Assembly (NCBI GenBank): GCA_030682505.1
Contig: JAUXOH010000245.1
Location: 1 to 43,919 of the forward strand
DNA: 43,919 nucleotides
Source of the DNA: Candidatus Didemnitutus sp.
GTDB taxonomy: Bacteria; Verrucomicrobiota; Verrucomicrobiia; Opitutales; Opitutaceae
Direction of reading: 5' to 3'
Position 1 is the first letter of the stretch. Each line of letters begins with the position of its first letter. Shown here piece after piece: positions 7,647 to 16,172 of this stretch. The position numbers were made by a program, and so were the translations under genes. Below the pieces are notes generated by a model. The model did no database searches. It was given only the letters and a program-made list of their open reading frames with translations, and was not told the origin of the DNA.

Positions 7647-9049
7647 CAGCGGATGAGTTTCGGGGTGAGGAAAATCACGAGTTCGGTCCGGCTGGTGAGG
7701 GTCGCCTTGCTGCGGAACGCCCGCCCTACGACCGGCACCGCGCCCAGGATGGGCACGGCCCGCGTGGAATCGCCCGCGTCCTCGGAGATGAGCCCGCCGA
7801 TCATGGCGGTCTCGCCGTCCTTCAGACGGACGATGGTCGAAGCCTGCTTCACCTCCGTGAGCGGTGCCGTCTGCTTGCCGTCCGGGCTCGTCACAATCGC
7901 CTGCAACCGGGTGATGGCCGGCAGCACATCGAGCGTGATGACGCCGTTGGCGTCGATCTGCGGCGTCACCGCGAGGATGGTGCCGATGGTGATGGTCGAA
8001 ACCGAAAAGCTTTCCTGCGTTTGGTTCACCGGCACGGTGCTCCCGCCCGATTGGAAGGTCGTGGATTGCTGCAGGCGGAAGAACGGCCGGTCCTCGCCCA
8101 CCTTGATAAAAGCGGTCTGGTTGTTCAGCGTCCTCAGCCTCGGCTGCGCCACGGTCTTCACCTGACCCTGCTGCTGGAGGGCGTGGATGACCGCGGTGGC
8201 CCGGCCGAAGCCGAGGTTCGCCGCGAACGTGTTGGCCGCAAGCAGCGTGCCGCCCACGCCGGCGACCTGGAGGGGGGCACTGGCGTCGACCTGCACACTC
8301 CCCGCCGTGGTGGCGGCCAGGTCCCAATCGACGCCGAGCTTTCGCTCGTTGTGTAGCGTCACCTCAACTATGCGGGCTTCGATCTCGACCTGCTGGGTGA
8401 TACGCCGGTTCACGAGTTCGATGAAGGCGCGGATCGTCTCCTGCCTCCGCACGGGTGCCGTCACCTGTGCGACGCCCGAGAACTTGTTCACGACCAGGCT
8501 GTCGCCGTCCTTAAGCATGGTGCGCAATTCGGCCTCCAGCCCCGTCCAGAAAGTGTTTTGGTTCTCCTGCGAAATCGAAACCTGGGTGGCGTCTGAACCA
8601 GGCTGGCTCTGGCCGGTGCCGCCCAGCGTCTGCGGCAGCGATTGCGTCTGGCCGTTCTGATTGTAGCCGCCGCCGTTGTTGGCCCCGCCCAGCGTGATCG
8701 AGGCACTGCCCGAACCGCTGCGCGTCAGTTGCGGGTAGTCGATGGCGTAAAGGATGGTCCGCCGAAAACGCACCGCGATGCCGTCCGGGGTCTCCTCGAA
8801 ATAATACCCGCCAGGCTCGGTGAGCGCGGTCAGCGCGGAGCGCAAGGTCCCGTGGTTGACCTCGGCCGTCACCTCGCCGGTCACTTCGGGATCGAGCAGG
8901 ATGTTTGCCTGACAGGCGCGGGCTAGCGAACGGAGGGCGGCCGGCAACGGCGCTTTCTCCAGGCGAAGGTTGTCAACGGGGCGGTCGAAGAGCGCGGGCT
9001 CGACGGCGAGCGCCACGGTAGCAGAGAGAAGAAAGAGAATGAATTTCAT
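7646..9049 (-). CDS. Secretin (GspD/PilQ-like outer-membrane channel)
   Basis: 467 residues. Signal peptide at residues 1-16, then an STN/N0-like domain (LRLEKAPLPAALRSLARACQ), an N1/N3-like stretch interrupted by a Gly/Asn/Gln-rich linker, and a full secretin domain in the C-terminal half with the VGEDRPFF region and the signature LKDGETAMIGGLISEDAG followed by VPILGAVPVVGRAFRS. It forms a multimeric pore for pili or secreted protein. The length is at the short end for the family. The start overlaps the stop of the surface-protein gene (ATGA). No dedicated pilotin is recognised, although two small lipoproteins are encoded upstream in the operon. Confidence 0.92.
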   Translation of the reverse strand: MKFILFLLSATVALAVEPALFDRPVDNLRLEKAPLPAALRSLARACQANILLDPEVTGEVTAEVNHGTLRSALTALTEPGGYYFEETPDGIAVRFRRTILYAIDYPQLTRSGSGSASITLGGANNGGGYNQNGQTQSLPQTLGGTGQSQPGSDATQVSISQENQNTFWTGLEAELRTMLKDGDSLVVNKFSGVAQVTAPVRRQETIRAFIELVNRRITQQVEIEARIVEVTLHNERKLGVDWDLAATTAGSVQVDASAPLQVAGVGGTLLAANTFAANLGFGRATAVIHALQQQGQVKTVAQPRLRTLNNQTAFIKVGEDRPFFRLQQSTTFQSGGSTVPVNQTQESFSVSTITIGTILAVTPQIDANGVITLDVLPAITRLQAIVTSPDGKQTAPLTEVKQASTIVRLKDGETAMIGGLISEDAGDSTRAVPILGAVPVVGRAFRSKATLTSRTELVIFLTPKLIR

Positions 9050-10911
9050 GGGTTGGGCTGGATGACGTAGGGGATGGATTCCGGCGTGCGACCGGTCTGG
9101 AGGAAGGTGCGGCCGGTCGCGCGGTAGCGGAGAACGGCGGGAGCCGCCGCGTTGAAGGTCCGGGTGACCGGAGCAGCCGGGAGGTAGGTGCCATCGCCGG
9201 GCTGCGTCGCCTGGACGCTGACGGCTCCCGGTCCGGTCAGGGTCAGCACACCGCCCGAGTAGGTCGCCGGCCCGGTGACGGTCAGCGTTACCGGCAACCC
9301 GGAGGTGGTCGTGACCATGAGCGGAAAACTCGCGCCCACGCTCTGGTCGCCGATGGCCGGGAAGGAAATAGTCTGGACCGTCTTGGACTCGAACACCGCT
9401 TGGACGGACAGGGGTCGGGTGATGGTCAGAGCAATGGATGGTGCGCTGCCGCTGGCATCGCCGGCCCAGCCGACAAACCGGTGGGTGGCGTCGGCCGCCG
9501 CCGAGATGGTTACAGTCGTGCCGTAGGGATAGTTGCCGCCGGGCGTTACGGCACCTCCGCCGCTGGCATTCGTAGTCAGCGAAAAGCTCTTCGGCGAGAA
9601 ATTCGCCTGCACGGTCTTCGCCCGGTCCATGAGGACGGCGAGCGGATTGGACGTTCCGCCGGCATCGCCGCTCCAACCGGCGAAGTCATGCGCGCCGCCC
9701 GGCGTGGCAGTGACCATGACGGTCGTGCCGGCCGTGTAGGTGCCGCCCGCTGATACCGCACCGCCCGCGCCTCCCGAGGTGACCAGGGCGAACTGGACCG
9801 GCGGCGGCGGAGCGACCGTGATGGCGACTGTGGCCGAGTGATACCACCCGCTGCCGTCAGACGCGGCCGATCTCACATAGTAAGTGCCGACGTCGGTGAA
9901 GGTAAAGCTGGCGGAGCGCGTCGAATCCGCGCCGCTGCCCACGGGACCGCCTTGATAGGGTTCGCCGGTCGCAAATCCGCCCTGGTAATTCCAGTCGCCG
10001 GCCGGGCGCTGGATGTCGAGATTGTGGTTCGAAATATTGCCGTCGAGATCGGTGGCCCGACTACTGATCATAAGGGTGGTTCCGGCAGTGATCGTCTGCG
10101 CACCGGGAGCAAGCAGTGTCACCGACGGGGGCTGATTCACCACGGCATTGATCGTGACGGTGTGGGTGATGACCGGGGACGTGGCGCCATCGGCATCCAC
10201 CGCCTGGGCGGTGAACGTGACTGTTTGCGGGCCACCGTCGCTCGTCCAGTTCCCGGAGTCGCCATCCGTGCCGTTGCCGCCGCCGGCAAAGGCGAATGGC
10301 TGTCCGTTTTTCCAAACGTTTACTTGGGCGAGGTTGCCGTCAGCGTCGTTGCCATGGGCGGCAACATAGTAGCCCTCTCCGTTCGCTGCGCTCGTCGGGG
10401 TGCTGCTCCAGGTGATGGTGGGCGGCGACCCTGACGGCCAGCCGTCGAGAAAGGCGGTTTCCGTCCAGACCGTGGTCGCTTGTAGTGGTGACGCCCAAGT
10501 CGTGTATTCAAAGAAGCGCAGGGTATAGGTGCCGGCGGGAACCCCCGTGATGTGCCACTGGGCTTCCAGCTGGCCGTCCGCCGGAGAGCCATCGGCTGCG
10601 TAGATGTTCACCCACGAGACCACGTCGGTCAGATAGCCCAGGCTGGCGAAAGTGCTGACCCCGGTGGTCTGGTAATGACTCGCCGTGACCCGTCCCAGAA
10701 GGTTGCCGCCGGCATCCCGCAGTTCCACTCGTCCTGGGGCGCTTGATTGCGGGTAGTCGTCGCCGAACCAATTGACCATGAAACTTACGGTGTAGCCTCC
10801 GGCCGGAATTGAGACCGTTTGGGTCGTGACGACGAAAATGGTGGTGGGTGGGGCGGCGTTAGCCGTCGCCAGACAAAGACAGGCTAACAGAGCGAGAATG
10901 AGTTTTTTCAT
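9046..10911 (-). CDS. Large secreted repeat protein, probable surface adhesin
   Basis: 621 residues. Signal peptide MKKLILALLACLCLATANA; an N-terminal region of beta-rich domains (about 20-180), then Ig-like/cadherin-like modules with NQPPSVTLLAPG-type boundaries (about 290-400). Two tandem InlB/Flg_new-type repeats (about 405-545) each carry a GG-V-GG-Y-GTTV-A-F-GWSGD/GWAGD pattern, followed by an Ig-like tail domain and a short C-terminal segment. The start at 10911 overlaps the stop of the upstream prepilin gene (ATGA). Its place between a prepilin and the secretin suggests it is exported by this machine or displayed on its pilus, by analogy with tip adhesins. No cell-wall or autotransporter anchor is visible. 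Confidence 0.75.
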   Translation of the reverse strand: MKKLILALLACLCLATANAAPPTTIFVVTTQTVSIPAGGYTVSFMVNWFGDDYPQSSAPGRVELRDAGGNLLGRVTASHYQTTGVSTFASLGYLTDVVSWVNIYAADGSPADGQLEAQWHITGVPAGTYTLRFFEYTTWASPLQATTVWTETAFLDGWPSGSPPTITWSSTPTSAANGEGYYVAAHGNDADGNLAQVNVWKNGQPFAFAGGGNGTDGDSGNWTSDGGPQTVTFTAQAVDADGATSPVITHTVTINAVVNQPPSVTLLAPGAQTITAGTTLMISSRATDLDGNISNHNLDIQRPAGDWNYQGGFATGEPYQGGPVGSGADSTRSASFTFTDVGTYYVRSAASDGSGWYHSATVAITVAPPPPVQFALVTSGGAGGAVSAGGTYTAGTTVMVTATPGGAHDFAGWSGDAGGTSNPLAVLMDRAKTVQANFSPKSFSLTTNASGGGAVTPGGNYPYGTTVTISAAADATHRFVGWAGDASGSAPSIALTITRPLSVQAVFESKTVQTISFPAIGDQSVGASFPLMVTTTSGLPVTLTVTGPATYSGGVLTLTGPGAVSVQATQPGDGTYLPAAPVTRTFNAAAPAVLRYRATGRTFLQTGRTPESIPYVIQPNP

Positions 10912-11861
10912 TGGAGCGTGATGGTTGGGTTTTCGCGGAGCGTGAATCGAAGTGCTTCGACGCCTGGCCACACGGTGCCGCGGTTGATGAGGACGAGCCG
11001 CCCGCCGAGGATCTCCGGTGAGACGCTCGCCCCGGTGTTGGCCGCCGCACTGAAGGCGTTCGGCGTGTTGTTGAACGAGACGAAGGCCGTCTCGGTCGGG
11101 TGATTGTTGTTCACGCTCACCCGGAACTTCGGGAGCACGATACGTCGGACACACAGCTTGCTCACCTGGGTGATGCCGGCGGAGCCCGCTGACCACGCGG
11201 CCAGCTGCGCGGGTGTCAGCCGTCCCGACCAGTAGGCGGGCGGCGTCGCGGTGCGGCTCTCGAAGTCATTATGCCAGATGGCATCGAACCAAGCGGCGCT
11301 ACTTTCGTAAGCGGGCAGCACGAGCTGGTCATTGCGCGCCATGAGGCTCACGAGCAGGAATCGCTGGCGCCCGGCCTCGACCGGGCCGGCGATCAGAAGC
11401 CGCGGATTGCCCAGACTGTTGAACGCGATCCGAGCCAGTTCCGGCTGCACGGCCGGCGTTGGGGCCGCACCGATTTGCGGCGTGATGCCGCGCGAGCGTG
11501 CCAGCTTCGCAAACCAATCGGTATTTCCGGTGGTCGCATATGCGCCGCTGGTGGACGTGGCGAACACCGTGGCAGTGTCCCCCGGACCAATTGTCCCTGG
11601 CAGGGCCGCCAGGTTCAGGTTGGTCAGGTCGGTCTGCTCGAACGAGGCCGTGATGTTAGCGGTCAGTTCATCCAACGTCTTGGCTTCCGCGTCACGCCGG
11701 CCGCGCTCGACTATATCCCGCACGGAAGGTGCGAGCGCGGCGGCGAGAAGGCCGAGAACGAACAGGACCAGCACGACCTCGAGGAGGGAGAAGCCGCGGA
11801 TCACTTTGCGCCAGTGATCGCGCAGGAGCCGGTTACGGTAGAGAAAAGGATAAAGGACCAT
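10908..11861 (-). CDS. Type IV prepilin-like protein, long (minor pilin candidate)
   Basis: 317 residues. A basic 23-residue leader ends in RG, followed by FSLLEVVLVLFVLGLLAA: cleavage after G23, Phe +1 and Glu +5. The globular part is long and Asn/Thr-rich, as in minor pilins or pseudopilins such as GspK/PilX-like tip proteins. It is encoded directly upstream of the surface protein (ATGA overlap) and 3 nt after the GspF gene. A tip or priming role together with the adhesin-like protein is inferred. Confidence 0.8.
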   Translation of the reverse strand: MVLYPFLYRNRLLRDHWRKVIRGFSLLEVVLVLFVLGLLAAALAPSVRDIVERGRRDAEAKTLDELTANITASFEQTDLTNLNLAALPGTIGPGDTATVFATSTSGAYATTGNTDWFAKLARSRGITPQIGAAPTPAVQPELARIAFNSLGNPRLLIAGPVEAGRQRFLLVSLMARNDQLVLPAYESSAAWFDAIWHNDFESRTATPPAYWSGRLTPAQLAAWSAGSAGITQVSKLCVRRIVLPKFRVSVNNNHPTETAFVSFNNTPNAFSAAANTGASVSPEILGGRLVLINRGTVWPGVEALRFTLRENPTITLQ

Positions 11862-11864
11862 AAG

Positions 11865-13067
11865 TCAGGGGTGGTTGGCTCCGCCGAGGAGCGAGAAAAT
11901 CGGGAGGAAGAAACTGAGCGCGATGCCGCCCACGATGGCCGTGAGCGTGGCGAGTAGCAGCGGCTCCAGGAGAGCCAGTGCGGTGGCCAGCCGCTCGCGG
12001 GCGCGCCCGCCCGCGTAGTCCTCGATGTGATGCAGGGCGGCCCCAAGCTGCCCGGTGGTTTCCCCGGCCTTGAGGGCCGGCACGATCCAGCCCGGAAACG
12101 AATGCTTCCTGGGGAGCGAGGCATAGAGCGGTTTGCCGGTAGCCACCGCCTCGCGGGCGATGAGCAACTGCCGCGACAGAACGGCGTGGTTCGCCAGCTC
12201 GGCGCCGGTCGCAAGGGCTTCCAGCATGGGGATGCCGGCCTCGTGCAGCAGCCGGCAATGGGCCGCAAACCGGGCGGTCGCGATGCACCGGATGGTTTCA
12301 CCGAGGATCGGCACCCAGAGGAGGGCCGCATCGCGCAGGTAGCGCAGGCGCGGCGTCCGGGCCGCGAGCCAGAGCCCGAGGCCGATGGCGACCAGGCTCC
12401 CAACAATGGCAGGCCAGCCGTGGCGCACGACTTCGCTCGTGCGGATAAGTGCCACGGTCAGGCCGGGCAGCGGAAGATGCAGCGACTCGAAGATTGCCGC
12501 GAATTGCGGGACGATGCCCCCGAGCATGAAGACGACCAGGCCGACCGTGGCGGTGAGCACGATGCCCGGATAGAGCAGTGCCCGCCGGGCGGTCCGCTTC
12601 AGTTCGGCGGCACTGGACAGGTTAGCCGCCAGCGATTTGAGCGACTCGGGCAACCGGGCTGATGACTCGCCCGCGGCGATCACCGCCGCCATATGCGGCG
12701 GAAACTGCCGCGAGAAGAAGCGGCATGCGACATGGATGGGGATGCCTTGGGCGATCTCCCCATGAATCCGCTCCAGCATGGTGCGGAGCGCCCCGGCGGG
12801 GGCGTCCTCCGCTAGCTGGACCAAGGCGGTGTCAGCCGTCACCCCCGCGCGCAGTTGCAGTTCGAGCTGGTGAAGGAACGCGAGGAATTCTGGCAGCGGC
12901 ACCGTCAGGCGCGCCAGCTTCGCGCCGGAGCGGACCGTCCGGACCTTCAACGGCCAAAGCCTCTGGGCGCGGACGCGTTTGAGCACCGCCGGTTCGTCCG
13001 CGGCGGACTCGCGCAGGGACCGGCGGCGGCCGGTCGCGTCAATGGCGGTGATGGCAAATTCCGGCAT
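11865..13067 (-). CDS. GspF/PilC-like inner-membrane platform protein
   Basis: 400 residues. Two GspF domains: the first (about 70-190) with LHQLELQLRAGVTADTAL and VIAAGESSARLPESLKSLA, the second (about 275-390) with CRLLHEAGIPMLEALATGA and ALKAGETTGQLGAALHHIE. Three hydrophobic segments separate and end them, matching GspF/PilC topology. These proteins transmit ATPase movement to the growing pilus. Three-nucleotide gaps on both sides show tight operon packing. An N-terminal ~60 residues with Arg-rich segments corresponds to the usual cytoplasmic start. Confidence 0.93.
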   Translation of the reverse strand: MPEFAITAIDATGRRRSLRESAADEPAVLKRVRAQRLWPLKVRTVRSGAKLARLTVPLPEFLAFLHQLELQLRAGVTADTALVQLAEDAPAGALRTMLERIHGEIAQGIPIHVACRFFSRQFPPHMAAVIAAGESSARLPESLKSLAANLSSAAELKRTARRALLYPGIVLTATVGLVVFMLGGIVPQFAAIFESLHLPLPGLTVALIRTSEVVRHGWPAIVGSLVAIGLGLWLAARTPRLRYLRDAALLWVPILGETIRCIATARFAAHCRLLHEAGIPMLEALATGAELANHAVLSRQLLIAREAVATGKPLYASLPRKHSFPGWIVPALKAGETTGQLGAALHHIEDYAGGRARERLATALALLEPLLLATLTAIVGGIALSFFLPIFSLLGGANHP

Positions 13068-13070
13068 GGC

Positions 13071-13751
13071 TCAGAGGGTTACTTTCACCCGGGTGGGCTC
13101 GGGAGATACCGGGAGCCGCAGCCGGTGGGCACCGAAGCGAACAATGACCGCACCGGCCTCGATGCGCTCGACCTCGAATCCCTCGAATGTGTCGCCGGCC
13201 TGCACGAGCCGTTCGTTCACCACCGCGCAGGGGGCCTTGCCCAGGATGATGCCGCCGACCAGGAGCGTCACCTCGCGGGTCTTTTCACCGGGTGCGGTCC
13301 GCACGGCGAAGGGATTAACCGGCTCGTTGGCGTTGCCCGCCTGCTCGATGGCAGCGAGATCAATGACGCCTTCGGCGTTGGGTGCGATGGCGGGCTCAGC
13401 CTTTACCGCCACGGGAACAGGCACCGGGACCGGAACAAGGGGCGATGATGGAACCGCGACGGCAACGGGTTCAGAAACGGAAGGCGTCGCGACCGGCGCG
13501 GATTGCAGGTTCGTCAGACGGGCCGTGAGCGCTTCGTTTTGGTTGATGAGCGCCTCGATCAGTTGAGCCTGCTGGCGGCTTCGCGGGTCCGGCATGGCGT
13601 TGGCGGGGCGCGCCGGCGGCGGGGAAGCGACAGGGGGAACCGCCTGCAGGCGGACCGGGACGGGCGGCGGCGGGGCGGGCAGCGTCGCCACGGGTGCCGG
13701 CGTGCGGCAGCCACAGAGCGCGAGGAGCACGAGCGTAAGAAGTGGTTTCAT
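13071..13751 (-). CDS. PilP/GspC-like lipoprotein
   Basis: 226 residues. N-terminal lipoprotein signal with lipobox LCGC, then a long Pro/Ala/Val-rich linker and a heptad-like segment (LIEALINQNEALTARL, about 63-80). The C-terminal domain (about 150-226) with VNPFAVRTAP, VGGIILGKAPCAVVNERLVQAGDTFEGFEVERI resembles the PilP/GspC HR domain that contacts the secretin. The start overlaps the TrbI stop (ATGA), making this the exact join between the T4SS and pilus blocks of the operon. It may connect the two machines physically; that is speculation. Confidence 0.7.
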   Translation of the reverse strand: MKPLLTLVLLALCGCRTPAPVATLPAPPPPVPVRLQAVPPVASPPPARPANAMPDPRSRQQAQLIEALINQNEALTARLTNLQSAPVATPSVSEPVAVAVPSSPLVPVPVPVPVAVKAEPAIAPNAEGVIDLAAIEQAGNANEPVNPFAVRTAPGEKTREVTLLVGGIILGKAPCAVVNERLVQAGDTFEGFEVERIEAGAVIVRFGAHRLRLPVSPEPTRVKVTL

Positions 13752-14731
13752 GGGCGTGCGGGGGTGACGGCCAGCCGGCGGGCTTGGCCCAAGTCGAGGG
13801 TTTGGGTGACGTAGAGATAGAAGGGTTTGCCCGCGGGAACCCGCAGGTAGAGGCCGTCACGGGCGATGGTTTCGCGGATGGATTGCGCATACTCGCGGAG
13901 CACGGCGCTCGTGCCAGTGAGGGCCGCGTTGCGGGCGGTCGCAGTCGGCAGCGACGCCTCACCCAGCAGTCCGGTGGACAGACGGGTGTCTTGTAGGGCG
14001 GCGGTCGCTGCGCTGAGAAAGGTGGCGGCGAACAGTTTAAGTTCGCGGTCGTTGTCGGTCTTGACGACCTGACCGCGGAGCCCGGCCGAGCCGTCGTTCG
14101 GTCCCCATTCGCCGGTGGGCAACAGTTCGCGGTCGAGCGCCAGGCCGTCCACGGACAGCTCCGTGCCGTTGTCGGCATCGGGTGTGCGCCACACGATTTT
14201 CCAAGGGCCAGGCACCGCCAGCCGTTCGCGGGTGCGGTCGAGCGCGGCCCGGGCATGGACTTCCGCTCCCGCCGGGATGACGAGGCGGCCGTCATGCCAA
14301 ACATCCTCCGTGACGAGACCGATGACCGGCGTCTCCAGCCGGTTTGATTCGAGGGCCACGATCGTCTGGCAGGGAATCAACCGCCCGAACGGTGCCGACG
14401 GGGCGCGCAGTGCGGCCGGAGGCGGTTCTGGTGGACCGGAGAACAGGACCAGTGGAAGCGCGGTGGGTTTTTCAGTCGATGCCGGGGCTGTCACTGCGGT
14501 GGGCGCGGAAGCGGCGATTGCGCCGGTCGCGGCTGGCACCGGGGCTTTGAAGCGCGCTCCTTCCCGCGTTAGTGTCTTGGGCAGGACGACTGTGGGCGTG
14601 GATTTCGCCGCCGGCAGCGGTGCGGGGGTGCGCTTGGCGTTCTGCCAGCGCACGGCGAGGATGCCGAGCATGAGCACCGCGACGACGAGCACGACCTGGC
14701 CGGTGGGGGAAGTGAAGAAGTCGCGGTTCAT
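13748..14731 (-). CDS. trbI: TrbI/VirB10-like T4SS scaffold protein
   Basis: 327 residues. Short cytoplasmic start, one membrane segment at about residues 11-27, a Pro/Ala-rich periplasmic linker, then the TrbI beta-barrel domain (about 120-320). It contains the typical GRLIPCQTIVALESNRLETPVIGLVTEDVW and a late VPAGKPFYLYVTQTLDLG end. VirB10/TrbI spans both membranes and senses ATP hydrolysis. The start overlaps the TrbG stop (ATGA). It closes the T4SS block in the usual position of trbI. Confidence 0.9.
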   Translation of the reverse strand: MNRDFFTSPTGQVVLVVAVLMLGILAVRWQNAKRTPAPLPAAKSTPTVVLPKTLTREGARFKAPVPAATGAIAASAPTAVTAPASTEKPTALPLVLFSGPPEPPPAALRAPSAPFGRLIPCQTIVALESNRLETPVIGLVTEDVWHDGRLVIPAGAEVHARAALDRTRERLAVPGPWKIVWRTPDADNGTELSVDGLALDRELLPTGEWGPNDGSAGLRGQVVKTDNDRELKLFAATFLSAATAALQDTRLSTGLLGEASLPTATARNAALTGTSAVLREYAQSIRETIARDGLYLRVPAGKPFYLYVTQTLDLGQARRLAVTPARP

Positions 14732-15537
14732 GGGTGCGGCACGATGACGTTGAAATTCTCCCGCACGGACAGATTGGCGCGCCCGCGTCCCGGGCTTCCG
14801 CTGATCACGAGATGAATCCGCGTGGTGATCTTGGGTGGGATCGCCCCGGAGGCGTCGGCTAGGGCGGCGGGGTAAACCTCGTGGCCGACCCGCACGGCGA
14901 GCGCCTGCGGATCGTAGGGCACCGGCACGTCGAGGGTGTTTTCCAACCGGACGCGGAGCACGACCACGTCCTCGGCATCAAACCGCACGACTTCCTCGAC
15001 CGTCGCGCTGAAGGCCCGGTAGTGGGTGACGTTGCCGGGCTGCGCCCGGTCAATCCGGGCGATCATCTCGGGATATAGGCTTTGCAGCCGGTCCAGTTGC
15101 TTCGCCCGCTCCAGCAGCCCTCGCAGCGCCTCGGGGGTCGGTGGCTCGTAGGCGCCCCCCACCAGCGGTTCGTTCAGGAACACCACGGCCTGGTCGGCGC
15201 TCTCTCCGGTGGCAAATGCCAGAGCATAGACCCGGCCTTGGTGGATCACATTCAAGGCGCCGGTCGCATCGTCCTTCAGCGCGCGGAGAGAAAAATATTC
15301 CGTGCCCGGTTCGTGCGACATCAGGATGCCGGGGGCATCGTCCACCTTGGTCGAGACATTCGCGCCCACCAGCGCCTTGATCGCCCCGGGGAAAACGCAG
15401 GTGGTCGGCTCGCCCTTCGACAGCCGGATCGAATAGACGCTGCGCTCGTCGAGCGGATACGTCCGAATCTGCGAGGCTTCGACCCCCGCGACCAGCAGCG
15501 CCTGCACCATGATCATTGCGACGATTCGTAGGTCCAT
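14728..15537 (-). CDS. trbG: TrbG/VirB9-like T4SS outer-complex protein
   Basis: 269 residues from the ATG at 15537; the ATG at 15516, which forms an ATGA overlap with the TrbF stop, is an equally serious start and would remove seven residues. An N-terminal signal peptide ends near VEA. The region after it (YPLDERSVYSIRLSKGEPTTCVFP) matches the VirB9 N-terminal domain, which recognises VirB8/10 and shows an FP-type turn. The C-terminal part carries a VRLENTLDVPVPYDP strand set. VirB9 forms the core complex ring with VirB10 and a lipoprotein. The order TrbF-TrbG-TrbI supports the call. Confidence 0.82.
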   Translation of the reverse strand: MDLRIVAMIMVQALLVAGVEASQIRTYPLDERSVYSIRLSKGEPTTCVFPGAIKALVGANVSTKVDDAPGILMSHEPGTEYFSLRALKDDATGALNVIHQGRVYALAFATGESADQAVVFLNEPLVGGAYEPPTPEALRGLLERAKQLDRLQSLYPEMIARIDRAQPGNVTHYRAFSATVEEVVRFDAEDVVVLRVRLENTLDVPVPYDPQALAVRVGHEVYPAALADASGAIPPKITTRIHLVISGSPGRGRANLSVRENFNVIVPHP

Positions 15538-16169
15538 ACAGCCAAGGGAAAGCGGCCGTTGCCGGCCAGGTTGGGGTTGCGCGCGAAGGTCAATCGCACG
15601 GTGAAGGCCGGGGCCTCCGTGAATGTCTGGTCGTTGACGACGCCGGTGCGGATCAACTGCCCCTCGGCCTGCACAAGCACGGACTGCTCGCGGGTTTCGA
15701 GGACGGTCAGCTTCAATATCTCCGGCTTTTGATGGAGCGATTTGGCCGCAAACTCCTCGGCGTCCGCCGCCGTCCGTTCGCGCGCCTTTCTGGCCGCCTC
15801 CGGGAGGAACAGCTTGTCGAGCAGTTCGGGATAGTCGAAGCCCGCTGGGTTGCGCTGGAACAGGGCGAGACACGCCAGGAGCGCGTGCTGTTCATGCAGC
15901 TTCGCCGCCTCCTCGAAGCCGAGGAGTGGGCTCGAGTAGAACGTCCCAGCCGCATCAAGCACGACGACACGCTCTTTCGTCCGGTAGGCGCGGATAATAA
16001 GGAAAGGCTGCACCGCGCAGAACCCGACGGCGATCAGGGCGACGAGGCACCACAGCCGCGCCGCCAGCGCATGGTCGGCAAACAGTTCGAGCGGCCGCCA
16101 AGCCCGGCGCGGGCGCTGTTCCGGGGTGGGCCGCACGTGCGGCACGGGGGATTCGCGGAGAGTCGTCAT
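15513..16169 (-). CDS. trbF: TrbF/VirB8-like T4SS inner-membrane protein
   Basis: 218 residues. Cytoplasmic Pro/Arg-rich start, one membrane segment at about residues 39-60, then an NTF2-like periplasmic domain with helices (EEAAKLHEQHALLACLALFQRNP) and C-terminal strands ending in the RLTFARNPNLAGNGRFP and WTYESS pattern typical of TrbF. VirB8/TrbF is the assembly factor of the T4SS inner complex. Three nucleotides separate it from the TrbL stop. Confidence 0.87.
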   Translation of the reverse strand: MTTLRESPVPHVRPTPEQRPRRAWRPLELFADHALAARLWCLVALIAVGFCAVQPFLIIRAYRTKERVVVLDAAGTFYSSPLLGFEEAAKLHEQHALLACLALFQRNPAGFDYPELLDKLFLPEAARKARERTAADAEEFAAKSLHQKPEILKLTVLETREQSVLVQAEGQLIRTGVVNDQTFTEAPAFTVRLTFARNPNLAGNGRFPLAVWTYESSQ

Positions 16170-16172
16170 GGG

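Noticed and set aside
7074..8165. Long plus-strand frame opposite GspE and the secretin
   Set aside because: Antisense shadow of two well-supported genes; the product shows no domain. Many similar GC-rich shadows occur throughout the window.
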